Assembly: GCA_016584305.1 (NCBI GenBank)
Contig: JACEEZ010019116.1
Coordinates: 19,197-83,196, forward strand
DNA length: 64,000 nt
From: Chionoecetes opilio
Taxonomy: Eukaryota > Arthropoda > Malacostraca > Decapoda > Majidae
Direction: 5' to 3'
Position numbers and translations under genes: made by a program. The notes below the pieces were generated by a model. The model did not search any database. It was not told the DNA's origin and saw only the letters and a list, made by a program, of their open reading frames with translations. Positions 44,391-55,716 of the stretch are shown here, one piece after another; position 1 is the first letter of the stretch; every line of letters starts with the position of its first letter.

Positions 44391-44523
44391 GTTTATCAGT
44401 ATAAATGATATATCCCCGGTACTGTTATCTTGGTAAATGTTTGTTCTATAATATTATCAAATAAAAAACAGTAAAACTCACTAAAGAAATGCCATTATGA
44501 GACTATGAAGAACATGCATGAAC
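44389..44523. repeat. Fragment of region X
   Basis: GGTTTATCAGTATAAATGAT, AATGTTTGTTCTATAATATT and AAGAAATGCCATTATGAGAC match 10,180-10,300. Followed directly by the left end of an E element. Confidence 0.7.
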
Positions 44524-44527
44524 TTAA

Positions 44528-44860
44528 TAAAGGGAGGTCCCGTTATACGAGCATTCGGTATACGAGAATCCGATGATACGAGATGTGTAAATTAGGGTCT
44601 ATTTTCAATATACGAGATCGAAAATCCAATACTACGACATTCAAACTGGGTGAGTAAAATTACCAAGTTATTTACTAAAGTAAATTACAAGTTATTTACT
44701 AAAGTAAATTACAAGTTATTTCCTAAAATTATAAAGTCATTTACTGACTATATGATTTTACCTAAGGTTGTACGATAATCCATCTGAAAATATGATAATT
44801 TTGGTGGCTCGGTACGACAATAAGGCCTACAAAAATTCACATCCTGGACGATGTACAATG
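44528..44860. mobile_element. E element copy 4, left end only
   Basis: Starts GGGAGGTCCCGTTATACGAG, then matches the left 470 bp of E1 without the F4 insertion, thereby giving the F4 empty site. It runs out near 44,860; no right end found. Confidence 0.65.
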
Positions 44861-45120
44861 ATTCAGATGCACAGAGACAAGTTTGTGGGCAGTGGAAGAG
44901 GTCTGCACACCCCTCCCTTGTCCCTTACCTACCCTACCCCTCTCGAGTCTATTGTACCACACGGCAGCACTGAGGATCTTTCCTCTTCCCCAATTTGAGC
45001 TCCCTTCACACATTCCATAATCGAGCCACAATAGCGCCGATTATTGACGCTATCGTGAAATTTGTCCACGATAAACGCAGACCACGATAGCCTCACAACA
45101 ATGTCACGCTGCCTGTACGT
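44861..45120. repeat. CACGATAG-motif region, left side
   Basis: Low-order repeats of TATCGTG / CACGATAG / GTCACG (45,040-45,110). The same motif resumes at 47,900-48,060 and 48,490-48,670, so hAT-C inserted into it. 44,870-45,000 is unrecognised. Confidence 0.5.
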
Positions 45121-47882
45121 TAGGGTGCCAATAGCACATATGGGTTAAATTTAAAACTTGATATTTTTTAAACGGCCCTTGGTGGGATACTGTGCAGTAA
45201 TGAGAAAACCTCTCATGCAAAATTTGAAGCGAATCAGTTTATATTTAGAGGTGGCGCAAGTTAATTGAAACCTGTATTATGTGTACTATGTGATTATACC
45301 AGATACATGTACCGGTCTGCAAGGCTAGGGTTATAAATCACCCATTTTTTTTCAGAATGGCTCATTCACGCGCAGCTACGACTGTTCGGCTGGTGGGACA
45401 GCCAAACCCCGACCCATCCTCGGAGCCAAACTCCCCTCTCGTGGCGACGTGCTCAAGCGGGCTTTCTACTTCCACAACGTGGAAAAGAAAACCGTCGCCA
45501 CCACCACCGCCGCGGCCACTGTCCAAGAGGTGCTAAGGTTCTGGGAGACCGCGAGGATCCCAACGATGACGGCAAAAAGCGTCGTTCGCAAGGTGGAGGT
45601 CTTGTTCAAGGACTGGAAGGCGTTCGTGAAGAGCAAGGGAAGAGCAACGAACAAGACGAAGAGTTTCAAGAGGCCCTCTGCGACCTCTTTGACGTCGCCC
45701 ACGCCGACGCGATGACCCTGATGACGATCCCGGCTGATCGCGAGTTCCTAGCGGCGCAACGCGAGAAGGGTCGCCGAGGGATCATGCAGGGAGCTGACAG
45801 GGTGCTGGAGCGCCGAGTTCAGCGCCGGGAGATGACAGTGGCGGCAGAGAAGCGATCACAAGAAGCCTCGACGTCGCAGCTGGACGAACGCGCGGTGCTC
45901 GCGTCCTCCTCCTCCTCGGTTGAGTCCAGTCCGGCACGCGGCGGGGCGGCTGCTACCGCTGAGCCGACCGGTGCAAGCCCTATGAAGCGACGACCGCGGG
46001 GGTCACAGGTCGTGCTCTCCCAGGAGTTAGCGAGCGCCCTCGACCAGACCGGCGTGAGCGACCGCAAAGCGCTCCGCATCGTCGCGGCGACCGCCAGTAG
46101 CCTCGGCCACAATCCTCAGGAGCTGATCCTGAATGCTGAGAGCATCCGGCAAGCTCGCGCCGTCTACCGGTCCCAGCTGGCCGCGGAAGTCAAGACAACC
46201 TTCGTCCCTGACACGCCTCTTACCGTTCACGGGGACGGGAAGATCCTGCTGGATTGCGACGGTACGCGGGTGGATCGGCTGGCTATCCTCGTCTCCTGCG
46301 ACGGCGTCCAGAAGCTCATCGGCGTTCCCAAGCTGGCAAGTGGGGACTGGAGAGGCGATGGCGAGCGCCGTGGCTGAAGCGCTCGACGACTGGGGGCTCG
46401 CAGAGCGTGTGATGGCTATGTCGTTCGATACGACCGCCGCCAACACTGGAGCCCTCGCCGGTGCCTGCAACCCTGCTGGAGCAGAAGCTTGGTCGGCGTC
46501 TGCTAAGCCTCGCCTGCCGGCACCATGTACACGAGCTGGTGCTGGAGAAGGCGTTCTCTATCTGCATGGGGCCGTCGTCGGGTCCTGACATCGGCGCCCT
46601 TCAACCGATTCAAGGAACGGTGGGCTTTCATCGACCAGAGCCAGCCGGAGCCGCCAACGCCCGACGAGCTGCCGCCCACCCTCCTGAACAAGCGGGACAC
46701 ACTTATGCAGGAGTGGGCAGCGCTGTTCAACACCAGCCACCCGCGGGACGACTACAAGGAGATGCTGGAGCTCTTCATCGTCCTGCTGGGTGGCGAGGGC
46801 GACATCCCAAAGGTGAAGTTCCGGCGACCGGGGCGCCATGCACCGCGCGCGCCATCTACGCGGCGAAGATTACGCTGTTCGCCGCCCAACTGGGGGAGCT
46901 CTGCTCGCCGCGCGAGCTGTCCAGCCTCCGCCGGTTCACCTTCTTCGTCGCTGAGGTCTACGTGACCCGCTGGTTCGAGGCACCCGTGGCCGCCTTCGTG
47001 CCGGCGAATGACTTGAAACTGGCCGCCGACCTCCGCGACTTCCACGATGCTGAGATCGGCAAGGTGTGCGTGAAGACCTTCTCCCGGCACTTCTGGTACC
47101 TGAGCGAGCCACTGGTCGCCATGGCTCTCTTCGACCACCGCTTGCCAACCGCCGAGAACAAGGCGCTGGCGGAAGCAATGCAGCGGGAAAAAGGATCCGA
47201 GGAACCGCTGAAGTGCATCACCGTCTCCGACGTTCGCCTCGCCTCGTCCACGCTAGCGTCGTTTGGTAGCCAGGCGTCCGGCGGCCTCCTCGACGCCGTC
47301 GGAGTGGAGAGGGCGTTCCTCTCGAAGGAGCCGGAGGAGTGGCCGAGTGACACGGGGTTCGTCGCGGCGTCTCGGCGCGTCGCGAGCCTACACGTCACCA
47401 ACGACACGGCGGAGCGAGGGGTGGCGCTGTTCCAGTCCTTCAACCTCAGCCTGACGAAGAACGAGGATCAGCGCCAATTTCTCTTGCAGGTCGTCGAGAG
47501 GCACCGTCGACAACAGCCAGGAACATCGAAGGCTTCCCTTCCCCGGCCAAGCGGAAGACAATGAGTGGCTTGGGCAACCATGATACCCCCCGCCCCTAGA
47601 GGGACTAATACTCGCTTTGAAGAGCGAGGGGGACCAGCAGCCCAGCTGGAGGCAGGGGAGGTCTCAAAAGGCTTCAATATTCCCAACAAAAAAACCCAGA
47701 GACGATGTCTTTCCTTGTAGTCCCTATCGGAGTCTATAGGGGGAACAATCAATTGACTTGCGCCACCTTTAAATATACCTCGATTGCGCTCAAATTTTAC
47801 ACACGTTGTTTTCTCACCACCCCACAGTATTCCACTAAGGGCCGTTAAAAGAATCCAACTTTAATTTTTTATTGGCACCCTA
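45121..47882 (+). mobile_element. hAT-C: 2,762-bp hAT-like transposon, GC-rich
   Basis: Terminal repeats TAGGGTGCCAATA at both ends, identical to hAT-A. Subterminal TTTATATTTAGAGGTGGCGC and CGCCACCTTTAAATATACC are inverted as in hAT-A. The 8-bp duplication is not clean: TGTACGT lies next to the left end and again two bases beyond the right end. Coding part is strikingly GC-rich compared with flanks and with hAT-A. Confidence 0.8.
45357..47564 (+). pseudogene. hAT-like transposase, six frameshifts
   Basis: Homologous over its whole length to the protein of 27,639-29,849. ATG at 45,357 directly follows a T-rich tract and CAG, the same arrangement as hAT-A. Frames change at about 45,405, 45,660, 46,345, 46,470, 46,595 and 46,840, so no long product is made. 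The key motifs persist piecewise: TVHGDGK (first D), SFDTTAANTG (second D), ACRHHVHELVLEKAFS (CxxH), HVTNDTAERGV (E). The first motif has G where hAT-A has W. The C-terminal 250 residues are one clean frame ending at 47,564. Identity to hAT-A looks about 55-60% by eye, so they are separate families, not recent copies. Confidence 0.8.
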
Positions 47883-48282
47883 CGTGTACGTATGTGTCAT
47901 GCCGGTCGTAAGATGGTCACGATGGAGTCATGACAGCTGTAAGACTACGTCACGAATGGAAAATCAACGGTCATTTTGTCATCACGATAGAGTTACGATA
48001 ACCACGACAGTGCCATGACGGTGCCATGAACGCATCACGATAGCGTCAAGAGCCATGCATCATGCAACATGCCTCGTACGTGGGTGGGTGTTGCTATGGT
48101 GATGGAGAAGGAAGGGGGGCTAGAGATGAAGGTGGGAGAAACAGGGTTGTGTTGGTAATGGAGAAGGGGGGAAACGGGGGAGGGGGGTTGTAATAAAGAA
48201 GGGGGTGATGGTGTTGGTGGGGAAACGGGGTGGGGGATGGAGAGGGCGTTGTTGGGGGTGTGAGTGGTTAAAACGGGGGTGG
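47883..48282. repeat. CACGATAG-motif region and G-rich tract
   Basis: 47,930-48,060 has repeated GTCACGATAG / ACCACGACAG / GTGCCATGA motifs. 48,110-48,250 is G-rich on the + strand with several G5-G6 runs (GGAAACGGGGGAGGGGGG), a possible quadruplex. No gene. Confidence 0.5.
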
Positions 48283-48430
48283 ATCCACCACCCACCCCCT
48301 ACTCCCTACCCACTTCCCCCATCACCACGTGGTCATAGGAGTAGGGGGTAGGGAGTAGGGGGTGGGTGGCATCACCACGTGGTCATGGGAGTAGGGGGAA
48401 GGGAGTCGAGGGTGGGTGGAGGTGAATGAG
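48283..48430. repeat. Inverted and direct G/C-rich repeats around CACGTG
   Basis: CCACCCACCCCCTACTCCCT (48,284 on) is inverted at AGGGAGTAGGGGGTGGGTGG (to 48,369). ATCACCACGTGGTCAT occurs twice (48,321 and 48,371). CACGTG is itself a palindrome (E-box-like), but without other promoter evidence I read it as repeat structure. Confidence 0.65.
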
Positions 48431-48894
48431 AAAGGGGGGAGAAGGCGGAAGGGGGTGCAAAAATGGGGGGAAAGGTAGGATTGAAGGAGCGCGTCACGGT
48501 TTCTTATCGTCACAATAAACATACGACGATCACGATAGTGTCACGAAGCTGCTACATAGATAACGATAGCGTCACGATACGATGCGTTGGGTACAGTGCG
48601 TTTAGTGCATGCACTAACTTTTTGTGGCCTTGGCCGAGCGCGTCACGATCGGTCACGATGGACCCATAACCAAGACCATGACGGCGCTGCGCATTGCATT
48701 GTTGGCGCGTTCGTGTTTCCATTATGGAATGTGTGAAGGGGGCTTTGGTGATCAAGGGGAGGAGGAAGAACTCTAACCCAGTCATCCCTGCAAACGCAGT
48801 CACCCCTGTTTTCTCTGGAGCCTCGGAGAGAGGAAACAGGGACTCTCAGCTGGTTACTTGCCAGCTTCCTGTCTCCCCACACAACATTACCACT
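48431..48894. other. No gene seen
   Basis: 48,490-48,670 resumes the CACGATAG motif. 48,690-48,890 is unique-looking with an inverted pair TGTTTTCTCTGGAGCC / GGAAACAGGGACTC nearby. No supported ORF. Confidence 0.4.
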
Positions 48895-49067
48895 TGTGAG
48901 TGTTATGGATGTTTTATGTTTAATTAATATGCAGTTATGTTATTTTGTGTGCTAGTTTCTCTTTCAGAATGTTTTTTCTACAGAATAGGTAGTACAGTGT
49001 GGGTAATATAGACGCTGTGTGTTTGTTGTCTTTGCTATATAGAAAAAAATATAGGGAGAAAAAAATA
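48895..49067. repeat. E-element remnant
   Basis: TTTTATGTTTAATTAATATG, ATTTTGTGTGCTAGTTTCTC and AGGTAGTACAGTGTGGGTAA match E2 at 15,807-15,915. No E ends nearby; a deletion joins it to the foldback arm. Confidence 0.65.
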
Positions 49068-49711
49068 TAGTACATGAAGAATTTTGGGTGTTTCTGATAT
49101 ATTTTTTGTGCGATATGGCATATACTTGCATCCTGTATGGGTGCAGCAAGAAAGCTGTGCCTTTCCAGAGAGCTTAGCACCCATTTCCGACCTATTTGGC
49201 CATGATATGTGTGTGCAGCGACGGTGAGAGGCGGGTGAGAAGCGCGGGGCAAGACAATGTATTTCACACCGCGCGCTACTCACCCACCTCTCACCATCGC
49301 TGCACACACATATCATGGCCAAATAGGTCGAAAATGGGTGCTAAGCTCCCTGGAAAGGCACAGCTTTCTTGCTGCACCCATACAGGATGCAAGTATATGC
49401 CATATCGCAAAAAAATTATATCAGAAACACCCAAAATTCTTCAAGTACTATATTTTTTTCTGAGTCTACATGTAATTGTATCAGCGCCGGCCCGGGAGGC
49501 TTCCTGAAGTGACGTCACCGAGCCGTGGTCCGTCGTCTGCTGGTCGTCAGTTATGTTTTGAGAGCTCGGGGAATTTACAGATTTTGAATGCGGATCATTT
49601 AAAAACGGGTGACTGGATGCAAAAAGTGACAACATATTGTTGATATACTCGATCATGGCTATATTTTGACTGCATTAAATCAGGAATGATGAAATGGTCT
49701 GGACAATTACT
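49068..49711. mobile_element. TTAA foldback element, copy 3 (left end lost)
   Basis: Left arm from GAAGAATTTTGGGTGTTTCT (49,076); right arm to TTCAAGTACTATA (about 49,450); right terminus GGACAATTACT then TTAA (49,712-15). The central hairpin (49,215-49,310) is GCGACGGTGAGAGGCGGGTG with its matching complement, different in sequence from copies 1 and 4. Confidence 0.7.
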
Positions 49712-49860
49712 TTAACAGGGGGGATCCGCTCCCCTCGAACACCCAGCGGGATTATTAACCTAACCTCCTAAAGGGTGGAGGGACATCAGGACAGGGAGGG
49801 TGTGTCTGTATGCACTATTAGACAACTATATCATTTCTTTAATATGTATGTAAGTTTTAA

Positions 49861-51043
49861 GGGGAGAGTCTGCCGTGAAAATATGAAAATAATTTTTTAA
49901 TATAGTACTACAAATTTGAGTTATATGGTCTATGGCAACACCCTATCCTTTGGCTTTCAAATGGTGGAATTTTTTTCAATCAGACATTTTTTAAAATGCC
50001 CATAGCGAGGGGCATTTAAACTTTTAAAACTTTAAAAAAAAAAAAATTTGAATTTGAATTTTTTTTGGATAATTTTCCCATATATCAAAGCTAGGCCTTT
50101 AAAAAAAAAAAAAAAACAGCAATCTTTGGGGTGAGATTTGTTACCCAGGTAACAATTCTGGAACACAATTTTGGATATGATAAGTGCAACCTGTTCACAA
50201 AAAATTTTGGAACAAATGTATACATCCAAAAAGGACTAGAAAAGAGAGAAAAGAGAAGAATTACAACGAAGAAGACAATAAACAAGAAGAGGAAGACAGA
50301 CAAAGGAATTCCAACCGAAAGCTATGCACTTGGTGAATTTTGATCGAACCTTGCAACAATGAGGGGCGTGGCGCGCCCTGACCCTCGCCTTTGAGCGATT
50401 AATTAATACCTTTATAAGGGGGGACAAGGTGCAGATCCTTTTATGCATGCATTGATATGTGATTACTGATCCCATAAAAGTCATATGATAGCATTGACAG
50501 TATAGTACCTTCACTGGAGCGCAGAAACTTTAGCAAAACTTCAAACACGTTTTTCTCAAAACTTGTATAAAATGAACCTAAAATTCATCTCTGCTTTTAT
50601 TTTTGGCGCAATTTTCACGAAACTTTAGGACACACAAAATCAAATATTGTAGAGAAATCTGTTTTGATTTTTTTTTTTAAGTCTTAGTTTTGATATATGG
50701 GAGAATTATCCTTCAAATTTTCTAAATTTTTTAATTTTTTTTTTCACAATTTTAAAAAAAAAAATTCGCAAACAAATTTCAAAATATTCTCAGAACAAAT
50801 TGTTAGAATAACAATGAGTTATCATATGCTCATGTCACAAGGGAAAACGGTCAAAAAATGTCTGAGAAGATGCAATTAAAAAATTAATCAAAACCGACAA
50901 AATAGGTTCCTTTATTTTTTCAAATTTTTCCTTTCATCTGATCAGCTTGAAATTTTCATGTGATAACAAGGGTACTAATATACACAACATATAAATTATT
51001 CATGACCGTAGATGCAATTTAAAATTCACGGCGGACTCTCCCC
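49861..51043. mobile_element. K element copy 1 (TTAA, 1.18 kb)
   Basis: GGGGAGAGTCTGCCGTGAA at left, complement TTCACGGCGGACTCTCCCC at right; TTAA both sides (49,857-60, 51,044-47). The complement of K2 throughout. AT-rich with several ATTTTTT tracts, no coding. Name K is mine. Confidence 0.75.
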
Positions 51044-51047
51044 TTAA

Positions 51048-52049
51048 AGGTTATGCGGAAGTGGATTAATACTGCACAGTATACTGAGCAAAAAAATATA
51101 TAGATAACGTAGAAAGTGGTAACGCGGTACCACCTAGCGACCGCGCAGTTCTCTATTTATAACCGCCCTCAAAAAATAAAAATAACACAAGGGGGATCTG
51201 GACGGGGCGAAACTCCCCCACTGACGTCAGGTTACATAATCAATGCCCAGGTTAGGTTAGTTAACTAGCAGGGGGGTGTGGGGTGGCTCAGCACCCCCAA
51301 TTATGTTAGAAGAGTATTGGGTATTATTCCAGTTTGACACCGAATTCACTATGGTGGACGAAACAATTTTTTTCTGTTGAGTTTTGATGTGTTTTGAATT
51401 AGGTTAGGTTAGGTTAGGCAGAGATTCAGTTCGGTTAAATTGTTTTTTCAGTAATTTTTGTTGCAAATATAAAAAAAGAAAAGAATATGTAACAATAAAA
51501 GTGATTTGCGACAGAAATGGTTAGTAGATTAATTCAAAGCACATGAAAATTCACCAGAAAAAAATAGGGTAAATTGGTACTTTCAACCAGTAGTTGAGTA
51601 CGAGATCAAAAGTACTCTTTTCCCATGTATTTTTTGTGTTAATAACAATGGCCACATTAAAAATTGTCAAAAATGCCTAATTTTGCAGTTATAACCCCCT
51701 CCATAACAAACCTGGGGACCCGTCGGGAATGCAGGGTTTTGGGCGGGGAAAATGGCAACTAATTTTGTACTGATATTATATTATTGGATGACGTAAAATA
51801 TATCCGCTAATACTCTATGGGATGACATGAGGCCGAAAATAAAAAAAAAATATACATACGTATAACTACTGTACCAATAAAGTCTACTGGAATTACTTCC
51901 CTATTCCTGGAAAAAATCTTAAGTTAAATATTTAACTACAACAGTACAGCTTTAGTTTAATACAATACATGGACATTGGTTACATAACCTGACATAAACC
52001 CCACGCTCGTTCACTAACCTAACCTGGACGTTGGTTGAGAAGACTACCC
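51048..52049. other. No gene; TTAGG tract and loose repeats
   Basis: 51,390-51,419 has (TTAGG)4-like sequence. 51,290-51,360 and 51,570-51,690 are partly repeated inverted at 53,030-53,160 (AGAGTATT, TGACACCGAATTCACT / AGTGAATTCGGTGTCA), so this may be the arm of a larger inverted repeat around copy 4. No ORF of interest. Confidence 0.45.
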
Positions 52050-52053
52050 TTAA

Positions 52054-52945
52054 AGTAATCGTCCAGACCCATTTTTTTCTTTGCATAATTATGTTGAATG
52101 TGCATTCAAAATACCTAATCCATAAAAAATAATTAATTTCCACGCCTTATTTCCCTAAAAAACATGACTTTTGTAAAAAGAGCGCGGGAAAAACAACAGC
52201 CCCATTCCAGTCATGGTGCGAAACTTGCTGGTGACGTCACATTACCTGGCCTCCCAGGCCAGCCCTATACAAATACACGGAGACTGAGAAAAAAATGTAG
52301 TACTTGAAGAATTTTGGGTGTTTCTGATATATTTTTTGTGCGATATGGCATATACTTGCATCCTGTATGGGTGCAGCAAGAAAGCTGTGCCTTTCCCAAG
52401 AGCTTAGCACCTATTTCCAAGCTATACGGCGAAGATATATGTGTGCAGACGGCTGGAGCGGCGGGTGTGCCGCGCAGTGTGCTCAGACTCTCGGAGCACA
52501 CCGCGCGGCACACCCGCCGCTCCAGCCATCTGCACACATATATCTTCGCTGTATAGCTTAGAAATAGGTGCTAAGCTCTCGGGAAAGGCACAGCTTTCTT
52601 GCTGCACCCATACAGGATGCAAGTATATGCCATATCGCACAAAAAATATATCAGAAACACTCAAAATTCTTCAAGTACTATATTTTTTTCTCAGTCTCTG
52701 TGTATTTGTATAGGGCTGGCCTGGGAGGCCAGGTAATGTGATGTCACCAAGCCATGGTCCGTCGTCTGCTGGTTGTCAGTTCTGTTTTGAGAGCTCGGGG
52801 GATTTACAGGTTTTGAATGCGGATCATTTAAAAACGGGTGACTGGATGCAAAAAGTGACAACATATTGTTGACATATCCTACTCGATAATGGCTATATTT
52901 TGACTGCATTAAATAAGGAATGATGAAATGGTCTGGACGATTACT
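52054..52945. mobile_element. TTAA foldback element, copy 4 (intact, 892 bp)
   Basis: AGTAATCGTCCAGACC to GGTCTGGACGATTACT, TTAA on both sides (52,050-53, 52,946-49). The reference empty copy for reading F3, E1 and H1 insertions. Arms 52,205-52,490 and 52,500-52,747 form an almost perfect hairpin with an 11-base loop (CAGACTCTCGG). Centre: GGCTGGAGCGGCGGGTGTGC plus complement. No protein; short ORFs on both strands are mirror images. Confidence 0.85.
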
Positions 52946-52949
52946 TTAA

Positions 52950-53251
52950 GCAGGGATACCTGCAAAATTATGCATTTCCGACGATTTTGAATTGTGACCA
53001 TCATTCTTAACACATCAAAATACATTGGAAAAGAGTATTTTTAACCTCTTACTCAATTACTGGTTGAAAGTACCAAAATACCAAAAAGTTTAGTCTTCCA
53101 AAGTGAATTCGGTGTCATCAAACTGGAAATATACCGAGTAACTATTGGTCAATAGGAAGTATTGACTGAAAACTGCATATTTACCCAGCAGAGTATTGGT
53201 CAATAGGGAGAATGTGGTAATATTTTACACTAGGACCAGAAATCCCTACAC
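52950..53251. other. No gene; start of repeat P
   Basis: Contains the inverted partner of 51,300-51,690, then the P left end TTTTACACTAGGACCAGAAA before the AATT element. Confidence 0.4.
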
Positions 53252-53255
53252 AATT

Positions 53256-54133
53256 CCAATGAACTGATACTCGAGAAATGCCAGTGGTCGCTGGCAGTTT
53301 TAACTCAAAGGTTGGTCTACTGTGTTTTGGCTCCGCGACTAATATTTTCATTAATCAATTTCGCGATAAATATTGATGCACCGCATCTGAATACCAAAAA
53401 ATATAGTTCTTCTGTTGTTCTACTAATTGTATGGATGTCATGCATTACGATGGAACGTTCTATAATAGCAATTTAATGCAAATTACTCGCCTCGAGTATC
53501 AAAGCTTAATATATTTTTTACATGTATATTGTAGCATGTTTTATTGGGGCGATGTTCACACTGTTTTCTAAGACAGTACTGCTGCGTCTGGCAAACGCTT
53601 GTCAAAATACAATAAGCAATGCTTTGGAAAATAGAAGAATATAGAATGCCGAAATCTTTCTGTTGCTGCGACAATGTAGGTTATAATTGTGGAGGCGACA
53701 TGCCGCGGCGGGGAGTGGTGGCAGGGGATATTGTGGCGGGGAGATTGAATCAAAACATTGCGACTTCACGCGTCGACTCATTGCACTTCCAGGCTTTCTA
53801 TCTAATTGATACATAATAATAACAGGAAAATATGACTGCCTCGGTATAGATAACTTCTAAACATTCGTTATTGACTATATAATATCATAGAGTAACATTT
53901 CCATTGCCTCCTCAACTATAACCTGCTTGGTTATTTGGTTTATATACATGTTTTACAGAATCAGGCTGCTATACAATATACATATAGAAGAAAATCGTTC
54001 TTAATATTATACTTTTGTGTTTTAAGTGCAGTGGAATAAGCCCATATTTTGTTTTCCAGTAGACCAACTTATTATCAAAAAAGTGAGTTAAAACTGCCAG
54101 CGACCACTGGCATTTCGAGTTCCTGTTCTCTCT
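53256..54133. mobile_element. AATT element copy 2 (878 bp)
   Basis: Inverted relative to copy 1, similar length. AATT at 53,252-55 and 54,134-37. The empty site at 55,170 reads CTACACAATTTGGAG. The left end is more decayed (CCAATGAACTGATACTCGAG) than the right (AGAGAGAACAGGAACTCGAA in complement). Same AATGCCAGTGGTCGCTGGCA block. Confidence 0.75.
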
Positions 54134-55145
54134 AATTGGGAGTATGGTTTTTGTTTACCTTATTGGATTATAAGAAACATAAGCTCATAAGAAACTATGA
54201 GCTTCTGTTGCAAATCATTACTTTTGGAGATATGACATGTTTATAGGGAGGAGAGAGACAAGTGTTTACGTGCGCCTCACTCTTATTCCTTTTGTGACCT
54301 GCATCGCCTCCAATTTTTTCCTTGCCGCGGACCCTTTTTAATACGAATTTGGCTTTAGCTAGGTTAACATGTGGGGTTAGGTTAGTGAGTCAAAAGCTGG
54401 GGTTAGGTTAGTCTAGTTAATTTTCATATTTCCAGTCATGGTATTATTCTAGTGTTTGCCCATACTCCCTCTCTCCCACAAAACAAGCTTGGGGTCCTGG
54501 GGGAATGCGGGATATTTGGCTGGGGTACAAAATATGCGTCGCAACCATATCGTTTTTGAGTTAGGGTTGTTGAAAAAATTCCCTAGATCTAGGGATAATT
54601 CAGTGGATTTCTTCAGAGTCCAGAGGACGTGTGAACCTGACGATCCACACAGAATGATGACCAAAGTGTTGAACCCCCCCTAACCCCCCGCTAGGAGGTT
54701 AGGTTAGATTTGTTTAGGTTAGGGTATGTTATATTTGGCTAGGTTAGGTTAGATTTCGTTAGGTTAGGTTATCGGTGGGTCAAGCGCCCCGCTAGGTTAG
54801 GTTAAATTTGGCTAGGTTAGGTTAATTTCTTGATATAAGAAAATTACCCCAGATCTAGGGAATTTTACCCCCCCCTACACAACTCTTAAATTACGTGTTT
54901 CCGACGCATAATTTGTTCCCCACCCGAAAACCCCGCATTGCCACAGGTCCCCAAACTTGTTTGGGGGAAGTGGGAGAGTATGGGCAAACACTAGAAATTT
55001 ACCCTATTCACTTCCCTTCCTACTAAAAACATCTTATATCTCCGACAGTAGTGATTTGCGATGGAAGCTCATAAAGAAACTGTTTCTCAGAAACTATTAA
55101 GGTAAACATAAATCATACTCCTAAATGTGTAGAGAATTCTGTGGT
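54134..55145. repeat. Palindromic repeat P with TTAGG-like loop
   Basis: Outer arms: GTTTACCTTATTGGATTATA ... GAGCTTCTGTTGCAAATCA (54,150-54,220) inverted at 55,045-55,125. Inner arms: CTAGTGTTTGCCCATACTC (54,451 on) inverted to 54,993, with CTAGATCTAGGG motifs in complementary positions. The loop (54,680-54,830) holds TTAGGTTAGG-type tracts. The same inner block recurs at 60,870-61,030 and 61,960-62,110. No gene. Confidence 0.65.
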
Positions 55146-55500
55146 ATTATGTTACACTAGGACCGAAATTCCCTACACAATTTGGAGTGTGGTTTCTGTT
55201 TACCTTATTGGATTCTAGGAAACATTCTCTCAATGAGCTTCCGTCACAAATAATTACTTTTGAAGATAATGACATGTTGTTTATAGGGAGGCGAGAGAAA
55301 AAGTGTTTACGTCCCTTTTCACTCACCTGCACGCCTCTGTTCTTCCCTTGCCGGGGTTACTTTTTTAATGCAGTTTTGGCTTAGTTAAGGCGTGGGATTA
55401 GGTTAGGTTAGTGAGTCAAATGAGGGGGTTAGGTTAGTTTAATTTTCATATCTCAAATCACTTCTTCCTATTAAAAGCATCTTATAATTTTATTAATCTT
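55146..55500. repeat. Repeat P, direct copy
   Basis: TTACACTAGGACCGAAATTC, CACAATTTGGAGTGTGG, then GAGCTTCCGTCACAAATAA and GGTTAGGTTAGTGAGTCAA; aligns with 54,134-54,430 in the same direction. Provides the unoccupied AATT site. Confidence 0.65.
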
Positions 55501-55716
55501 TTATTTGGTTTATCTCTCCTCGCCCGCCGAGGTCCAGACTATCTGCAATATAATAGTCACTCATTTTATACGACTATACAGCAGCACTTGCATTTAATTA
55601 ATGGAAACAGAGGAGACTTTATTCTCTTTTTGGTCATAATAGATAAGAAAATCCAGCCATCTGTCGTAGTGATGGGAGATATAGCAAAAACAAGGTCTTG
55701 AGACTTTGCTACCAAG

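Noticed and set aside
45113..47891. A clean 8-bp duplication for hAT-C
   Set aside because: Only TGTACGT (7 bp) repeats, and it is two bases away from the right end. It may be chance or a later indel, so I do not count it as proof.
52265..52713. Mirror-image ORFs of 80-90 codons on both strands in foldback copy 4
   Set aside because: They result from the perfect inverted repeat; the same arm gives unrelated frames in other copies.
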